Positions 8,988 through 17,325 of a DNA stretch of 64,000 bases are shown piece by piece. The number at the start of each line of letters is the position of its first letter. Positions within the stretch are counted from its first letter, which is position 1. The stretch covers positions 124,001 through 188,000 of the forward strand of contig JAVJVY010000013.1 in assembly GCA_040220895.1 (NCBI GenBank). Direction: 5' to 3'. The position numbers and the translations under genes were made by a program. The notes beneath the pieces are model-generated. The model saw only the letters and a program-made list of their open reading frames with translations, made no database searches and was not told where the DNA came from. The stretch is from UBA11591 sp040220895. GTDB lineage: Bacteria; Bacteroidota; Bacteroidia; Flavobacteriales_E; Vicingaceae.

Positions 8988-9422
8988 TTAGTCGTGTTTT
9001 ATTAAGGTGCATTTTTCAAGAATTACGTCTACGTCATTATAGCCTGAACAGAAACCTTTAATATCGTTTGTTGACAGATCTGCATTTTCTAGGTTCTGGG
9101 CCTTATCTGCCAGGAAGGTACACCTGACTCCTTCATCGCCGAACATGCCTTCGTTGAACACATATACCGCTATCAACAGGCTATCTGTGCGCTCTATTTT
9201 TGTGATTTCTCCGCTGAGCTGAAGCATTTTTCCATTGTACTTTGCTGAACTTCCCACTTGGTCGGCTAGAAATTCATTGTAGAGTTCCTCTGCGGATACC
9301 TGGTAGTCGGCTTCGAGTTCTGCGTAGTCGGGTTTGGATTTGTTATATGTAAATTCATAGACAATAAAGATACCAGTGCCTATAAGAGTCAATATAACAA
9401 CTAAAATCTTTACTCCTTTCAT
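8988..9422 (-). CDS. OB-fold (tRNA_anti-like) membrane-anchored protein
   Basis: A 144-residue protein when started at the ATG at 9422 (MKGVKILVVILTLIGTG), which gives an N-terminal membrane anchor of about 20 hydrophobic residues. Longer in-frame starts overlap the upstream gene and lack this logic. The mature part (YQVSAEELYNEFLADQVGSSAKY, GKMLQLSGEITKI, VRCTFLADKAQNLE, GFCSGYNDVDVILEKCTL) matches the tRNA_anti-like OB-fold family common in Bacteroidota. Four bases separate it from the upstream haem lipoprotein gene. No known enzymatic role. Confidence 0.75.
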   Translation of the reverse strand: MKGVKILVVILTLIGTGIFIVYEFTYNKSKPDYAELEADYQVSAEELYNEFLADQVGSSAKYNGKMLQLSGEITKIERTDSLLIAVYVFNEGMFGDEGVRCTFLADKAQNLENADLSTNDIKGFCSGYNDVDVILEKCTLIKHD

Positions 9423-9426
9423 ACGG

Positions 9427-9801
9427 TTAGTTATTGGCGGCACCATTGGCATACCACGTCTCAAGCTTTAAAATACTACAATCACTTAACTTATTTCCCC
9501 CTTGCGGCATGGGATTACAACCGCTTTCAAATTTTATTCGACAAAAGAATTGGGCCGAAGTCCGACCCATGACTGAGGTAAGACTAGGGTGATCATCGAA
9601 TGAGGCACCACCAGTAGGAGCTGCTCCAGCGTGACAGCTGTAACAAGAACTTACTAGCACTGGTACGACGTCATTACTGTAAGAAACCGAACTGGTGTCA
9701 CATCCCACAGGGTACAGTTCTTCTTCTACGTCATAATAGCAGGAACTTAGCCAGGAAATCATGGCTAAGGCGGATAAAAGAAAAAGCTTACTTCTTTTCA
9801 T
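9427..9801 (-). CDS. Small cytochrome c-like lipoprotein with one CxxCH motif
   Basis: A 124-residue predicted lipoprotein from the ATG at 9801 (MKRSKLFLLSALAMISWLSSC, lipobox cysteine in LSSC). One haem-attachment motif, CYSCH, lies in PVLVSSCYSCHAGAAPTGGASF, followed by later cysteines in FFCRIKFESGCNPMPQGGNKLS, where NPMPQG could provide a Met ligand. The sequence resembles the planctomycete-type cytochrome domain found on many Bacteroidota lipoproteins. Its ATG shares one base with the TAA stop of the upstream paralogue-like gene, so translation is probably coupled. Confidence 0.78.
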   Translation of the reverse strand: MKRSKLFLLSALAMISWLSSCYYDVEEELYPVGCDTSSVSYSNDVVPVLVSSCYSCHAGAAPTGGASFDDHPSLTSVMGRTSAQFFCRIKFESGCNPMPQGGNKLSDCSILKLETWYANGAANN

Positions 9802-10580
9802 TAGTTGGGTCTTCCGGCGGCTATCCAATCTTTAATTATTGAAACATCACAATCCGAGGGTGCTGTGCTCGAACCATAGGGCATATTCACAAATTCACTT
9901 TCCCAGGTCATTGATCCGATCAGGCGATTTTTACCGTTCACGGAATCATTGCTGATGGCAATTAGTTGATTGTAGTAAATGTCGTTACCTGAGGTCGGTG
10001 CCGATGGGAAAAAGGAAAGATTTTTGCTCAGGAGAGTGGGGTAGGTTGAATTGTCGTTGTGGCAACTGGCACAGGCATTGAACATGAGCAGAGCTAATTC
10101 ACCGTAAAAGGTGTTAAATGTATCACATCCATCACAAAACAAGTTCAAGGCTCCTTGCTGAATCCATTTCAGGATCAAGGCAGCTTGATCGGCGTTCAGT
10201 TTTGGGTTAGGAGGGGGAGGCATGATTTTGGATTGATCTGTTTCCGTGATCCGCTCATAAATATCTGACCCCGCCGGGTCGTTTAATTTAATGATTCCAC
10301 TCCCAATCACATTTGCATATGAATCCAGCACAATGCCCTCGGTTCTGGTTATGGCATCATGACAGCCTGACTTGGCACAACTACCCTGCAGTAAGGGCAA
10401 TACATCGCGCTCAAAATAAACGGTATCCGGGTCACAGGGTTTCCCGGTTATCGTGTCTGTGTCATTAGTGTCAACCGGAGGAAGAATGCTTCCCACAGGT
10501 GGTTCAATGGCATCGTGCTTGCACATGGTCAATACTGCACACAATGAAAAGACAAGAGTTAGTCCAGAAATTTTTTTCAT
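9801..10580 (-). CDS. Cytochrome c-like lipoprotein with CASCH and CX4CH motifs
   Basis: First gene of the redox operon. Starting at 10580 gives a signal peptide with lipobox (MKKISGLTLVFSLCAVLTMC) and a 259-residue lipoprotein. Two cysteine-histidine motifs are seen: CAKSGCH, a CX4CH variant, in the first half, and CASCH in NACASCHND in the second. KIMPPPPNPKLNADQAALILKWIQQGA is a typical terminal helix of these cytochrome domains, followed by a second unit ending CDVSIIKDWIAAGRPN, so the protein holds two related domains. A -7-like TATTATTG lies 5 bases upstream of the start. PepD ends 43 bases upstream on the same strand. Confidence 0.8.
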   Translation of the reverse strand: MKKISGLTLVFSLCAVLTMCKHDAIEPPVGSILPPVDTNDTDTITGKPCDPDTVYFERDVLPLLQGSCAKSGCHDAITRTEGIVLDSYANVIGSGIIKLNDPAGSDIYERITETDQSKIMPPPPNPKLNADQAALILKWIQQGALNLFCDGCDTFNTFYGELALLMFNACASCHNDNSTYPTLLSKNLSFFPSAPTSGNDIYYNQLIAISNDSVNGKNRLIGSMTWESEFVNMPYGSSTAPSDCDVSIIKDWIAAGRPN

Positions 10581-10623
10581 TGATTCAATAATACGAAATT
10601 CTAACAATACAATGACGAATTGA

Positions 10624-12105
10624 TTAGCTTCTAGCTGCAGGTATTTGCTCAAGGGTATCCAATAAAAGGGACCAGAATTTTTGCACCGATGTGATCTGCA
10701 CCTTTTCGTCAGGGCTGTGAGCCCCGCGAATGTTTGGTCCGAAAGAAATCATTTCCATGGCAGGGTAATTCTTTCCTAAAATACCACACTCCAGGCCGGC
10801 GTGACAAGCATTTACAAGAGGTTCACCCTTGAATTTTGATCGGTATATTTCTTCCATAAGCTTTACAATTCCGGCATCGGGCTGTGGTTTCCAGCCAGGG
10901 TAGGAACCACTGAATGTCACCTGAGCTCCAATTAAATGGAAAGTAGCTTTCAATGAATTTGCCAGGTCCATCTTTTCAGAGTCAATCGCACTTCTGGTAA
11001 GGCATTGAATGTTATACTTGCCGTCCTTCACAAAAACCCTTGCCAGATTATTGGACGTTTGCACAAGGTTCTCTATGTCCGGGCTCATTCGATAGATACC
11101 ACTAAGACAGGAATAGAGTGAATACACCAGGTTTTTCGCAAATGAAGCTTCGATGCATGTTGCATCTATTACTGAATCAATCAACCCCACTTTTAGTTCC
11201 GGATCGGTTATGGCAAATTCAATTTTGATCTCATCAACTGTTGCTCGTATCCGGTCGTTCACTTCTCCGCTGTGGCTTGACTTGAAGGCAAATTTGCAAG
11301 TGCTTTCCCTGGGAATGGCGTTCCTTAAACCACCGCCGTCTATCGAAATCAGAGCTATCAGATCGTCACTAAGTAACTGAAACAATATGCGATTCATTAG
11401 TTTGTTGGCATTTGCTCTGCCAAGGATGATGTCCATTCCACTGTGCCCACCGGTCAAGCCACTTATTTTCATTTCCGAGCACTTATCGTATTGAGCTGGA
11501 ACGGCAACTTCTGAATAATTTCCCGAAATATTCACATCAATTCCCCCGGCACATCCTATGGTTAATTCTCTGTCATCTTCCGTATCTAAGTTGAGCAGAA
11601 TATCACCCTTTAGCAAACCTCCTTTCAATTCGTTTGCGCCGGTCATACCCGTTTCTTCATCAATGGTGAACAAGGCTTCGATCGGTGGATGAATTATTTC
11701 CTGGGATTCCAGGATGGCCATGATGGCGGCCACACCTATACCATTGTCAGCGCCCAGAGTGGTGCCTTCTGCCATGACCCAGTCATTGTTGATTTTCATT
11801 TTTATCCCTTCACGATCAAAATTGAAATCAGTCCCGGAATTTTTTTGATGTACCATGTCCAAATGCCCTTGGAGTACAATTCCTTTCCTGTTTTCCATCC
11901 CTTTTGATCCAGGTTTACTGATGATAACATTGCCAATATGGTCTACGACTGTATCTAAGCCGAGCCCTTCACCAAAAGATTTCATGAATTGAATAATTCG
12001 TTCTTCTTTTTTAGAAGGTCTTGGAATGGCGTTCAGGTTGGCGAAGTTTCTCCATAAGCCTGAGGGTTCCAGATCTGAAATATTCATGACGTCATTTTTT
12101 TTCAA
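10624..12105 (-). CDS. pepD: Beta-Ala-His dipeptidase / cytosol non-specific dipeptidase, M20C family
   Basis: Zinc aminopeptidase-like dipeptidase acting on Xaa-His and other dipeptides in the cytoplasm. Metal and catalytic elements are present: GHLDMVHQ with H81, TLGADNGIG with the bridging Asp at 120, IDEETGMTGA with the general-base Glu at 150/151, NLDTEDDRELTIGCAGG, the lid-domain motif TGGHSGMDI, and HAGLECGIL near the C-terminus with the last zinc-ligand His. The length (493 aa) is normal for PepD. The start could be the ATG at 12105 or the one at 12087 (MNISDLEPSG). A TCACTTTG -7-like element lies upstream. The last base is 43 bases before the redox operon, so read-through is possible. 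Confidence 0.93.
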   Translation of the reverse strand: MKKNDVMNISDLEPSGLWRNFANLNAIPRPSKKEERIIQFMKSFGEGLGLDTVVDHIGNVIISKPGSKGMENRKGIVLQGHLDMVHQKNSGTDFNFDREGIKMKINNDWVMAEGTTLGADNGIGVAAIMAILESQEIIHPPIEALFTIDEETGMTGANELKGGLLKGDILLNLDTEDDRELTIGCAGGIDVNISGNYSEVAVPAQYDKCSEMKISGLTGGHSGMDIILGRANANKLMNRILFQLLSDDLIALISIDGGGLRNAIPRESTCKFAFKSSHSGEVNDRIRATVDEIKIEFAITDPELKVGLIDSVIDATCIEASFAKNLVYSLYSCLSGIYRMSPDIENLVQTSNNLARVFVKDGKYNIQCLTRSAIDSEKMDLANSLKATFHLIGAQVTFSGSYPGWKPQPDAGIVKLMEEIYRSKFKGEPLVNACHAGLECGILGKNYPAMEMISFGPNIRGAHSPDEKVQITSVQKFWSLLLDTLEQIPAARS

Positions 12106-12173
12106 AAGTAGTCACAAAGTGAGCTTATCCGAGCATTTTGAAAAATCTTAGATACACCTTATATTTCACAGGG

Positions 12174-13688
12174 TTAAGGTTCGGCTGCTAATGCCTGACT
12201 CTGCAGTCTTAATTTGTAATTAATCGAATACCTTTTGAATGCTATTGACTGTTCCGGGGCATATGCCTCTACGATTCCCTGAATGGTCAACCAACGAAGA
12301 TCATAAACCGATATTGAAGCCATGAGGTGGTGGAAGAGCGGTAGGTGTTTTTGCGGAATTACTCGGCCCTTTTGAACTATTTCGCTAAACGCATGTGCGT
12401 AATTGTCATTTTTCAAAGAGGCCTGTCTTGAAACAAATCTTCGAAGGCTCTCTAATTTGTCTTCCAATAAATTCTCCTCCCCATTAGCCTTCAGTGCCAA
12501 TATCTCCATGCTTCTTACATCAAAATTCAGGTGTTCACATTGCAGTGTTGTGAGTAGGTTTTGCCGATTTAGAAAAATGAGTAATTCTGTGAACTGATTC
12601 TTCATGAACAACGTTGCCAGGTGAATAAGTTGTGCGCGTGCCATGAATTCTTTGAAATGAGAATACGCATTCTCCCTTTTTAGATCGAGTAAAATAAGTT
12701 CAATCATCTCGAATCGCTGTATCCAAAGAAAATAATGGAGGAAATAGAGTAGAACCGGAATTCGCTGATAAGTAGGCACATGATCCAGTCTAAGCAGCTT
12801 TTTAGAATATTTTTCGATTAGCTGCATTTTTTTAAGATACCACAGGTTCTCTAGAACTAAAATATGCAATGTAACCCTTAAGAAGGCAGGACAAAGGCCG
12901 GGATGCCTGTTCATCTCACGTTTTAACCGCGTACACAAAAACAAGGATTCCTGGTAGTTATAATAACGCTGAACTTCTTTGGCCTTAAGAAACTTGCCCA
13001 TCCATTCAATTTTTTTTAGTTGATGTTTGGTATTGAAATGGACGTAAGCCTGGTCGGCGTTTTGAATCATTACGGGCAAGTGAAATGCACAACACCTCAT
13101 TCCAAACACGCCATCTTCAAATTTCTTTCTAAGTTCTTCAAATTGCGCATGCAACCCTTTTATTTGGAAGTGTTCTTTGTTATAGGCAGCCTCTAACCGG
13201 GGTCTTCCCGAGATTCTACTGAATTCGACCAAATCCCTTAAACAATCAGATTGAAGATCCAGATATTCGTACTGTTCGGCTCGCTTAAGTGTATCACGCA
13301 GCAGTTGAATTGAAAGTTTGTAAGCATTGCGTTGAGTTAGCATTTCAGCTGCCAGTATCTCTTTTTTCAGTGTGATGTGGAAGAAACTCTGGGGATCATA
13401 TCGCCTAAAAGAATCAAGTCGCTTTACGGTCAATTCAAACTCAAACAGTTTCTTTCGGAATCGGTGGAAATTTTTATAGGCTGCGCTATTCGGTTTTTCA
13501 AGCACTGTTTTTAGGACACCGCAATATGGCTTTCCAGGCAGTGCATTTTCAAGACTCCTGAATACGTTCACAAGGGTCTTATTGCTTCTGTATTTACCCA
13601 GGAATTGAACCAAGGCCACTTTGTCGGAATCTTTCATCCGCTCAATGTGATAGATCATTTCCAAAATGGCCAGGTGTTGCTTGCCCAT
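12174..13688 (-). CDS. Unrecognised 504-residue helical protein
   Basis: I do not recognise this protein. It has no signal peptide or membrane segment, is rich in Leu, Lys, Arg and aromatic residues, and looks almost entirely alpha-helical with repeated amphipathic helices (for example LETLEK-like and LLDLKRENAYSHFKEFMARAQ segments) that suggest a TPR-like solenoid without clear consensus. The C-terminal tail runs EAYAPEQSIAFKRYSINYKLRL. A perfect -7 element TATTTTTG on the minus strand (13700 to 13693) lies exactly 4 bases before the ATG, supporting both the start and separate transcription. Nothing in the neighbourhood hints at a role. Confidence 0.72.
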   Translation of the reverse strand: MGKQHLAILEMIYHIERMKDSDKVALVQFLGKYRSNKTLVNVFRSLENALPGKPYCGVLKTVLEKPNSAAYKNFHRFRKKLFEFELTVKRLDSFRRYDPQSFFHITLKKEILAAEMLTQRNAYKLSIQLLRDTLKRAEQYEYLDLQSDCLRDLVEFSRISGRPRLEAAYNKEHFQIKGLHAQFEELRKKFEDGVFGMRCCAFHLPVMIQNADQAYVHFNTKHQLKKIEWMGKFLKAKEVQRYYNYQESLFLCTRLKREMNRHPGLCPAFLRVTLHILVLENLWYLKKMQLIEKYSKKLLRLDHVPTYQRIPVLLYFLHYFLWIQRFEMIELILLDLKRENAYSHFKEFMARAQLIHLATLFMKNQFTELLIFLNRQNLLTTLQCEHLNFDVRSMEILALKANGEENLLEDKLESLRRFVSRQASLKNDNYAHAFSEIVQKGRVIPQKHLPLFHHLMASISVYDLRWLTIQGIVEAYAPEQSIAFKRYSINYKLRLQSQALAAEP

Positions 13689-13825
13689 TTATCAAAAATA
13701 GGCTGCAAACCACCCATTTTAGCACATATTGGCTAAGCACTTTTTAAAGATCGTGTTTGTTGTTTTAAACCTTTCTTTTAGCACATGAACACGCTTTGGT
13801 TCCTGAAAGAGAAAGTCAAATATCC

Positions 13826-13863
13826 AAAATGTTTAACGAATGCGGAAAAAGATTAAACATTTT
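13826..13863. promoter_or_regulatory. Perfect 11-bp inverted repeat upstream of tetR-aarF (candidate operator)
   Basis: Left arm AAAATGTTTAA at 13826-13836 and right arm TTAAACATTTT at 13853-13863, with a 16-base spacer. A -7-like element TATCTTTA follows at 13866-13873 and the TetR start is at 13891. The arrangement suits autoregulation by the TetR protein, but binding is an inference. Confidence 0.5.
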
Positions 13864-13890
13864 AGTATCTTTACGCCATAAAACAAGAAC

Positions 13891-14544
13891 ATGGCAAAAA
13901 AGAAAGTTTCGACAAATGACATTTTATCTTCCTACATGAATCTGGTACTCGCGGGTAAGAAGCCTGATAGCATGTATGAGTTCGCCACCTCGCTTGGCAT
14001 TAAAGAAAGCGAGTTATACGAACACTATACTTCCTTCACGTCAATAGAAAAAGGTGTTTTCGAGTGGTTCTTTGATCACACCCATGAGTTACTGCTGAAA
14101 GACGACCAATACAGTGGATACAATGCTAAGAACAAGTTACTGAGTTTCTATTTCACTTTTTTTGAGATAATGACGGCAAACAGAAGTTATGTGATTTCTG
14201 TTTTGAACAGCCATAAAAATGAAATGGAGTCGCTTAGATCTTTGTCTCTTTTGAGAATTAAATTCAAGAAGTATGTTGATCTACTCGACATTGATACCCT
14301 AGATACCAAGCGTTTAAGTCTTGAAAAAATCAAGCAGGAAGGTCTTACGGCCATTGCCTGGAGTCAATTATTGACGGCAATCAAATTTTGGTCGCATGAC
14401 ACATCACCAAAGTTTGAAAAAACCGATCTCTACATCGAAAAAAGCCTGAATGCGAGTTTCGATCTTATAGATATTCGTCCACTGGAAAGCTTAATTGATC
14501 TGGGGAAATTCTTGTTTAAAGAACGCGGAAACCTCACTTATTGA
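13891..14544 (+). CDS. TetR-family transcriptional regulator paired with AarF kinase
   Basis: A 217-residue regulator. The N-terminal about 50 residues form a TetR helix-turn-helix (STNDILSSYMNLVLAGKKP, MYEFATSLGIKESELYEHY), more divergent than the usual sequence but with the FA..LGI..S..YxHF-like order. The rest is helical and probably binds a ligand. Its stop codon overlaps the start of the AarF kinase gene (TGATG), so the two are translated together. This TetR-AarF pairing is one I recall from Bacteroidota genomes. An 11-bp inverted repeat just upstream is a likely operator. Confidence 0.82.
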   Translation: MAKKKVSTNDILSSYMNLVLAGKKPDSMYEFATSLGIKESELYEHYTSFTSIEKGVFEWFFDHTHELLLKDDQYSGYNAKNKLLSFYFTFFEIMTANRSYVISVLNSHKNEMESLRSLSLLRIKFKKYVDLLDIDTLDTKRLSLEKIKQEGLTAIAWSQLLTAIKFWSHDTSPKFEKTDLYIEKSLNASFDLIDIRPLESLIDLGKFLFKERGNLTY

Positions 14545-15875
14545 TGGAATCCATTAATAGTATTCCAACATCGAAGATCAGGCGTGCCGGAAAGATCGTT
14601 TCGACCGGGGCAAAAGTCGGCTTGAATTACGCGAAATTCTACAAGGATCGATTGCTGATTCCCGAAGACGAAGCCAGAGAGCGTCTCAACGAAAATAATG
14701 CAGATGACATCTACGACACCCTCAAGAACCTAAAGGGCAGTGCGCTTAAGGTCGCCCAAATGCTTAGTATGGATAAAAACGTACTTCCCAGAGCATATGT
14801 CGATAAGTTCTCACTCTCTCAATTCTCCGTACCTCCATTGTCACCTGCACTGGTGGTTAAGACATTTCGAAATTATTTTGGTAAAAGTCCGAATGAATTG
14901 TATGACACCTTTTCTAGTGAAGCGGTGAATGCTGCCAGCATAGGTCAGGTTCACAAGGCCACACTTAATGGAAAAGACCTAGCGGTTAAAATTCAATACC
15001 CAGGGGTAGCCAAGAGCGTTTCTTCGGACTTAGCGCTTATAAAGCCTGTTGCCATGCGCATGCTAAATATTAAAGGAAAAGATTCTGAACAATATTTTCA
15101 AGAAGTCCACGACAAGTTGATGGAGGAAACAGATTACCTTTTGGAACTAGAACAGAGCCGGAAAATCGCCGATGCCTGTAGTCATCTGGACAACATCCAT
15201 TTCCCAAATTACTACCCTGAATACTCATCTGATCGCGTAATTACCATGGATTGGTTGGAGGGAATGCACCTGTCTGAATTCACAAAGAATAACCAAGATC
15301 AGCCTATAGCAGATGCATTAGGTCAGGCTTTGTGGGATTTCTACATGTATCAAATACATGTGTTGCGCATGGTTCAGGCAGACCCTCATCCGGGAAACTT
15401 TTTGGTTTCGGAAAACAGGAAACTTCAGGCACTGGATTTTGGATGCATCAAACACATTCCTGATGATTTTTACTCACATTATTTCGAACTGGCCAGTGAC
15501 GATGTGCTAAATGATGAACATCGCCTCGTTGGTCTCCTTTATAAATTAGAGATCATCAAGGAAAATGATAGCCGGAAAGAACGAGAATTTTTTACCGAAA
15601 TGTTTCGCAATTTACTCTCCTTGTTCATTCGCCCTTTAAAAGGTGACAGTTTTGATTTTACCGACCGCACGTTCTTTGATGAAATTAAGACGTTGGGCGA
15701 GACACTTTCATCGAGTGCTGAATTAAAAAAATTGAACGGTAATCGAGGTTCCAAGCATTTTATATACATGAATCGGACATTCTTTGGACTCTACCATCTT
15801 ATGTTCGACCTGAAGGCCAGGAACGTTGAAATAAACCGCTTTGCTGGCAAGAAAGAAGCAAAGCTTCGGGCTTAA
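14544..15875 (+). CDS. AarF/UbiB/ABC1-family atypical kinase
   Basis: A 443-residue protein kinase-like ATPase of the UbiB family, linked elsewhere to quinone and lipid metabolism. The visible family elements, in order, are the N-terminal KxGQ-type motif in the variant form KVAQ (LKGSALKVAQMLSMDKN), the Ala-rich nucleotide loop NAASIGQVHKA, the Lys in LAVKIQYPG, the ExD element EETDYLLE, the catalytic loop QADPHPGNF and the metal-binding ALDFG. The ATG at 14544 shares bases with the TetR stop, so I prefer it to the TTG one codon earlier. No transmembrane tail is evident. Confidence 0.9.
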   Translation: MESINSIPTSKIRRAGKIVSTGAKVGLNYAKFYKDRLLIPEDEARERLNENNADDIYDTLKNLKGSALKVAQMLSMDKNVLPRAYVDKFSLSQFSVPPLSPALVVKTFRNYFGKSPNELYDTFSSEAVNAASIGQVHKATLNGKDLAVKIQYPGVAKSVSSDLALIKPVAMRMLNIKGKDSEQYFQEVHDKLMEETDYLLELEQSRKIADACSHLDNIHFPNYYPEYSSDRVITMDWLEGMHLSEFTKNNQDQPIADALGQALWDFYMYQIHVLRMVQADPHPGNFLVSENRKLQALDFGCIKHIPDDFYSHYFELASDDVLNDEHRLVGLLYKLEIIKENDSRKEREFFTEMFRNLLSLFIRPLKGDSFDFTDRTFFDEIKTLGETLSSSAELKKLNGNRGSKHFIYMNRTFFGLYHLMFDLKARNVEINRFAGKKEAKLRA

Positions 15876-16079
15876 AGCGTCATTTAATAATTGGAATCAA
15901 AAGTCGTTAACGCTCCACATAGATGGAATTTCTCGAGTATTTAAAACAAGTCTTTACTTAAATCCGAAGATCGAATACTATTCCGTAGGTCTTATTGCAC
16001 CGGGCTCTTTGCAATCCTGAATTCAGAAAATACCCGATTAATCACACTCGCGTTGTTTTTTTTTAGATTTTCATGCATC

Positions 16080-17270
16080 ATGAAATGGCGCATCACAAAC
16101 TGGGAAAAGGCGTGCAATAATGTTGTGCTTGTACTCTCAGTCATCATCATTTTGATCTCGATCAAGGATTGGGCTGCAGGAACAGAAATGCGCGATGGCG
16201 TGTTACATTCCAAGATCAACAACTACCTGATCTTTAAAAATTCTTTCGGGATACTAGCTGAAGGGGGCAATCTATATGACTATCACAAAGACCTTCATTT
16301 CGATTTGTATAAATACAGTCCCGCTTTTGCAATGGCCATGGCGCCCTTGTACTTTCTCCCTGATTGGTTGGGATTAAGTATATGGAACCTTCTCAATTTT
16401 CTATGCCTTTATTTCGGACTTAAGATCCTACCGGGATTGAGTGAAAAAAAGGTCTTAATCATTATTGGTATCGGATTACTCGAGCTGTTGGGGTCAATAA
16501 TGAATGAACAGAGCAACGGACTAATGGCTGGCATGATCATCCTGAGTCTGGCACTGATGGAAAATAAAAAGACCTTTTGGGCATTAGGAATCCTGGTGAT
16601 TTCAGTGTATGTCAAACTTTTTTCAATCGTTTTTTTAAGCATTCTCTTATTTTATCCGAATTTTTTGAAGAACGTTGGTTATGCTTTGATATGGTTTGTT
16701 TTTTTAGCCATTATACCGGCAATCATCATTGGAACGGACCAGCTGATAGCTTTATACAAGAGCTGGGCATATTTATTGGCAAATGATCATCAGATGAGTC
16801 AAGGCTACAGCCTGATGGGCATTCTTAATTCATGGTTTGGCTATTTCCCCAATAAGTTGTACCTGCTGATCTGCGGTCTTGTATTGGCTATTTTGCCTTT
16901 GTTTAGATACGGACGTTTTAGCTCGCGGCTTTTTAGGTATAAATTCGTTGCCATGTTGCTGGCTTGGGTTATTGTGTTTAATCACAAGTCGGAATCTCCA
17001 ACATTTATTATTGCCATGACCGGCATAGGTCTTTGGTATGTGATCGATAAGCAAAAGGCCTGGCGAAGTTACTTCCTCCTTTTTGCCTTGTTCGCTGTTT
17101 CCATCGCATTCAGCGATGCCATGCCTAAGTTAATAAGAGAAGCCTTTTTTTATAAATACAGCATGAAGGCGCTTCCTTGCGTAGTATTTCTGGTTATCGT
17201 ACTCTGGGAATTAACCTTCACTCGAGGCGAAAATTACACCGAAGAGATTGATCAATTCTCTGTGCGATAA
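16080..17270 (+). CDS. GT87-like (DUF2029) integral membrane glycosyltransferase
   Basis: A 396-residue polytopic membrane protein, about 9-10 helices, of the C-type fold family that includes polyprenyl-phosphate-mannose-dependent alpha-1,2-mannosyltransferases. The first periplasmic loop contains the acidic and aromatic motif NLYDYHKDLHFDLYKYSPAFAM, which resembles the DUF2029 DxY...YxYxP pattern. The start at 16080 (MKWRITNWEK) is preferred to an upstream ATG at 16053 because the leading residues there are not family-like. The acceptor is not predictable. No other polysaccharide genes are nearby. Confidence 0.75.
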   Translation: MKWRITNWEKACNNVVLVLSVIIILISIKDWAAGTEMRDGVLHSKINNYLIFKNSFGILAEGGNLYDYHKDLHFDLYKYSPAFAMAMAPLYFLPDWLGLSIWNLLNFLCLYFGLKILPGLSEKKVLIIIGIGLLELLGSIMNEQSNGLMAGMIILSLALMENKKTFWALGILVISVYVKLFSIVFLSILLFYPNFLKNVGYALIWFVFLAIIPAIIIGTDQLIALYKSWAYLLANDHQMSQGYSLMGILNSWFGYFPNKLYLLICGLVLAILPLFRYGRFSSRLFRYKFVAMLLAWVIVFNHKSESPTFIIAMTGIGLWYVIDKQKAWRSYFLLFALFAVSIAFSDAMPKLIREAFFYKYSMKALPCVVFLVIVLWELTFTRGENYTEEIDQFSVR

Positions 17271-17325
17271 GATTGAATAAATAGGCGCATTCTTTTACCT
17301 TAGCCCATATACAACTTTAGCGAAA

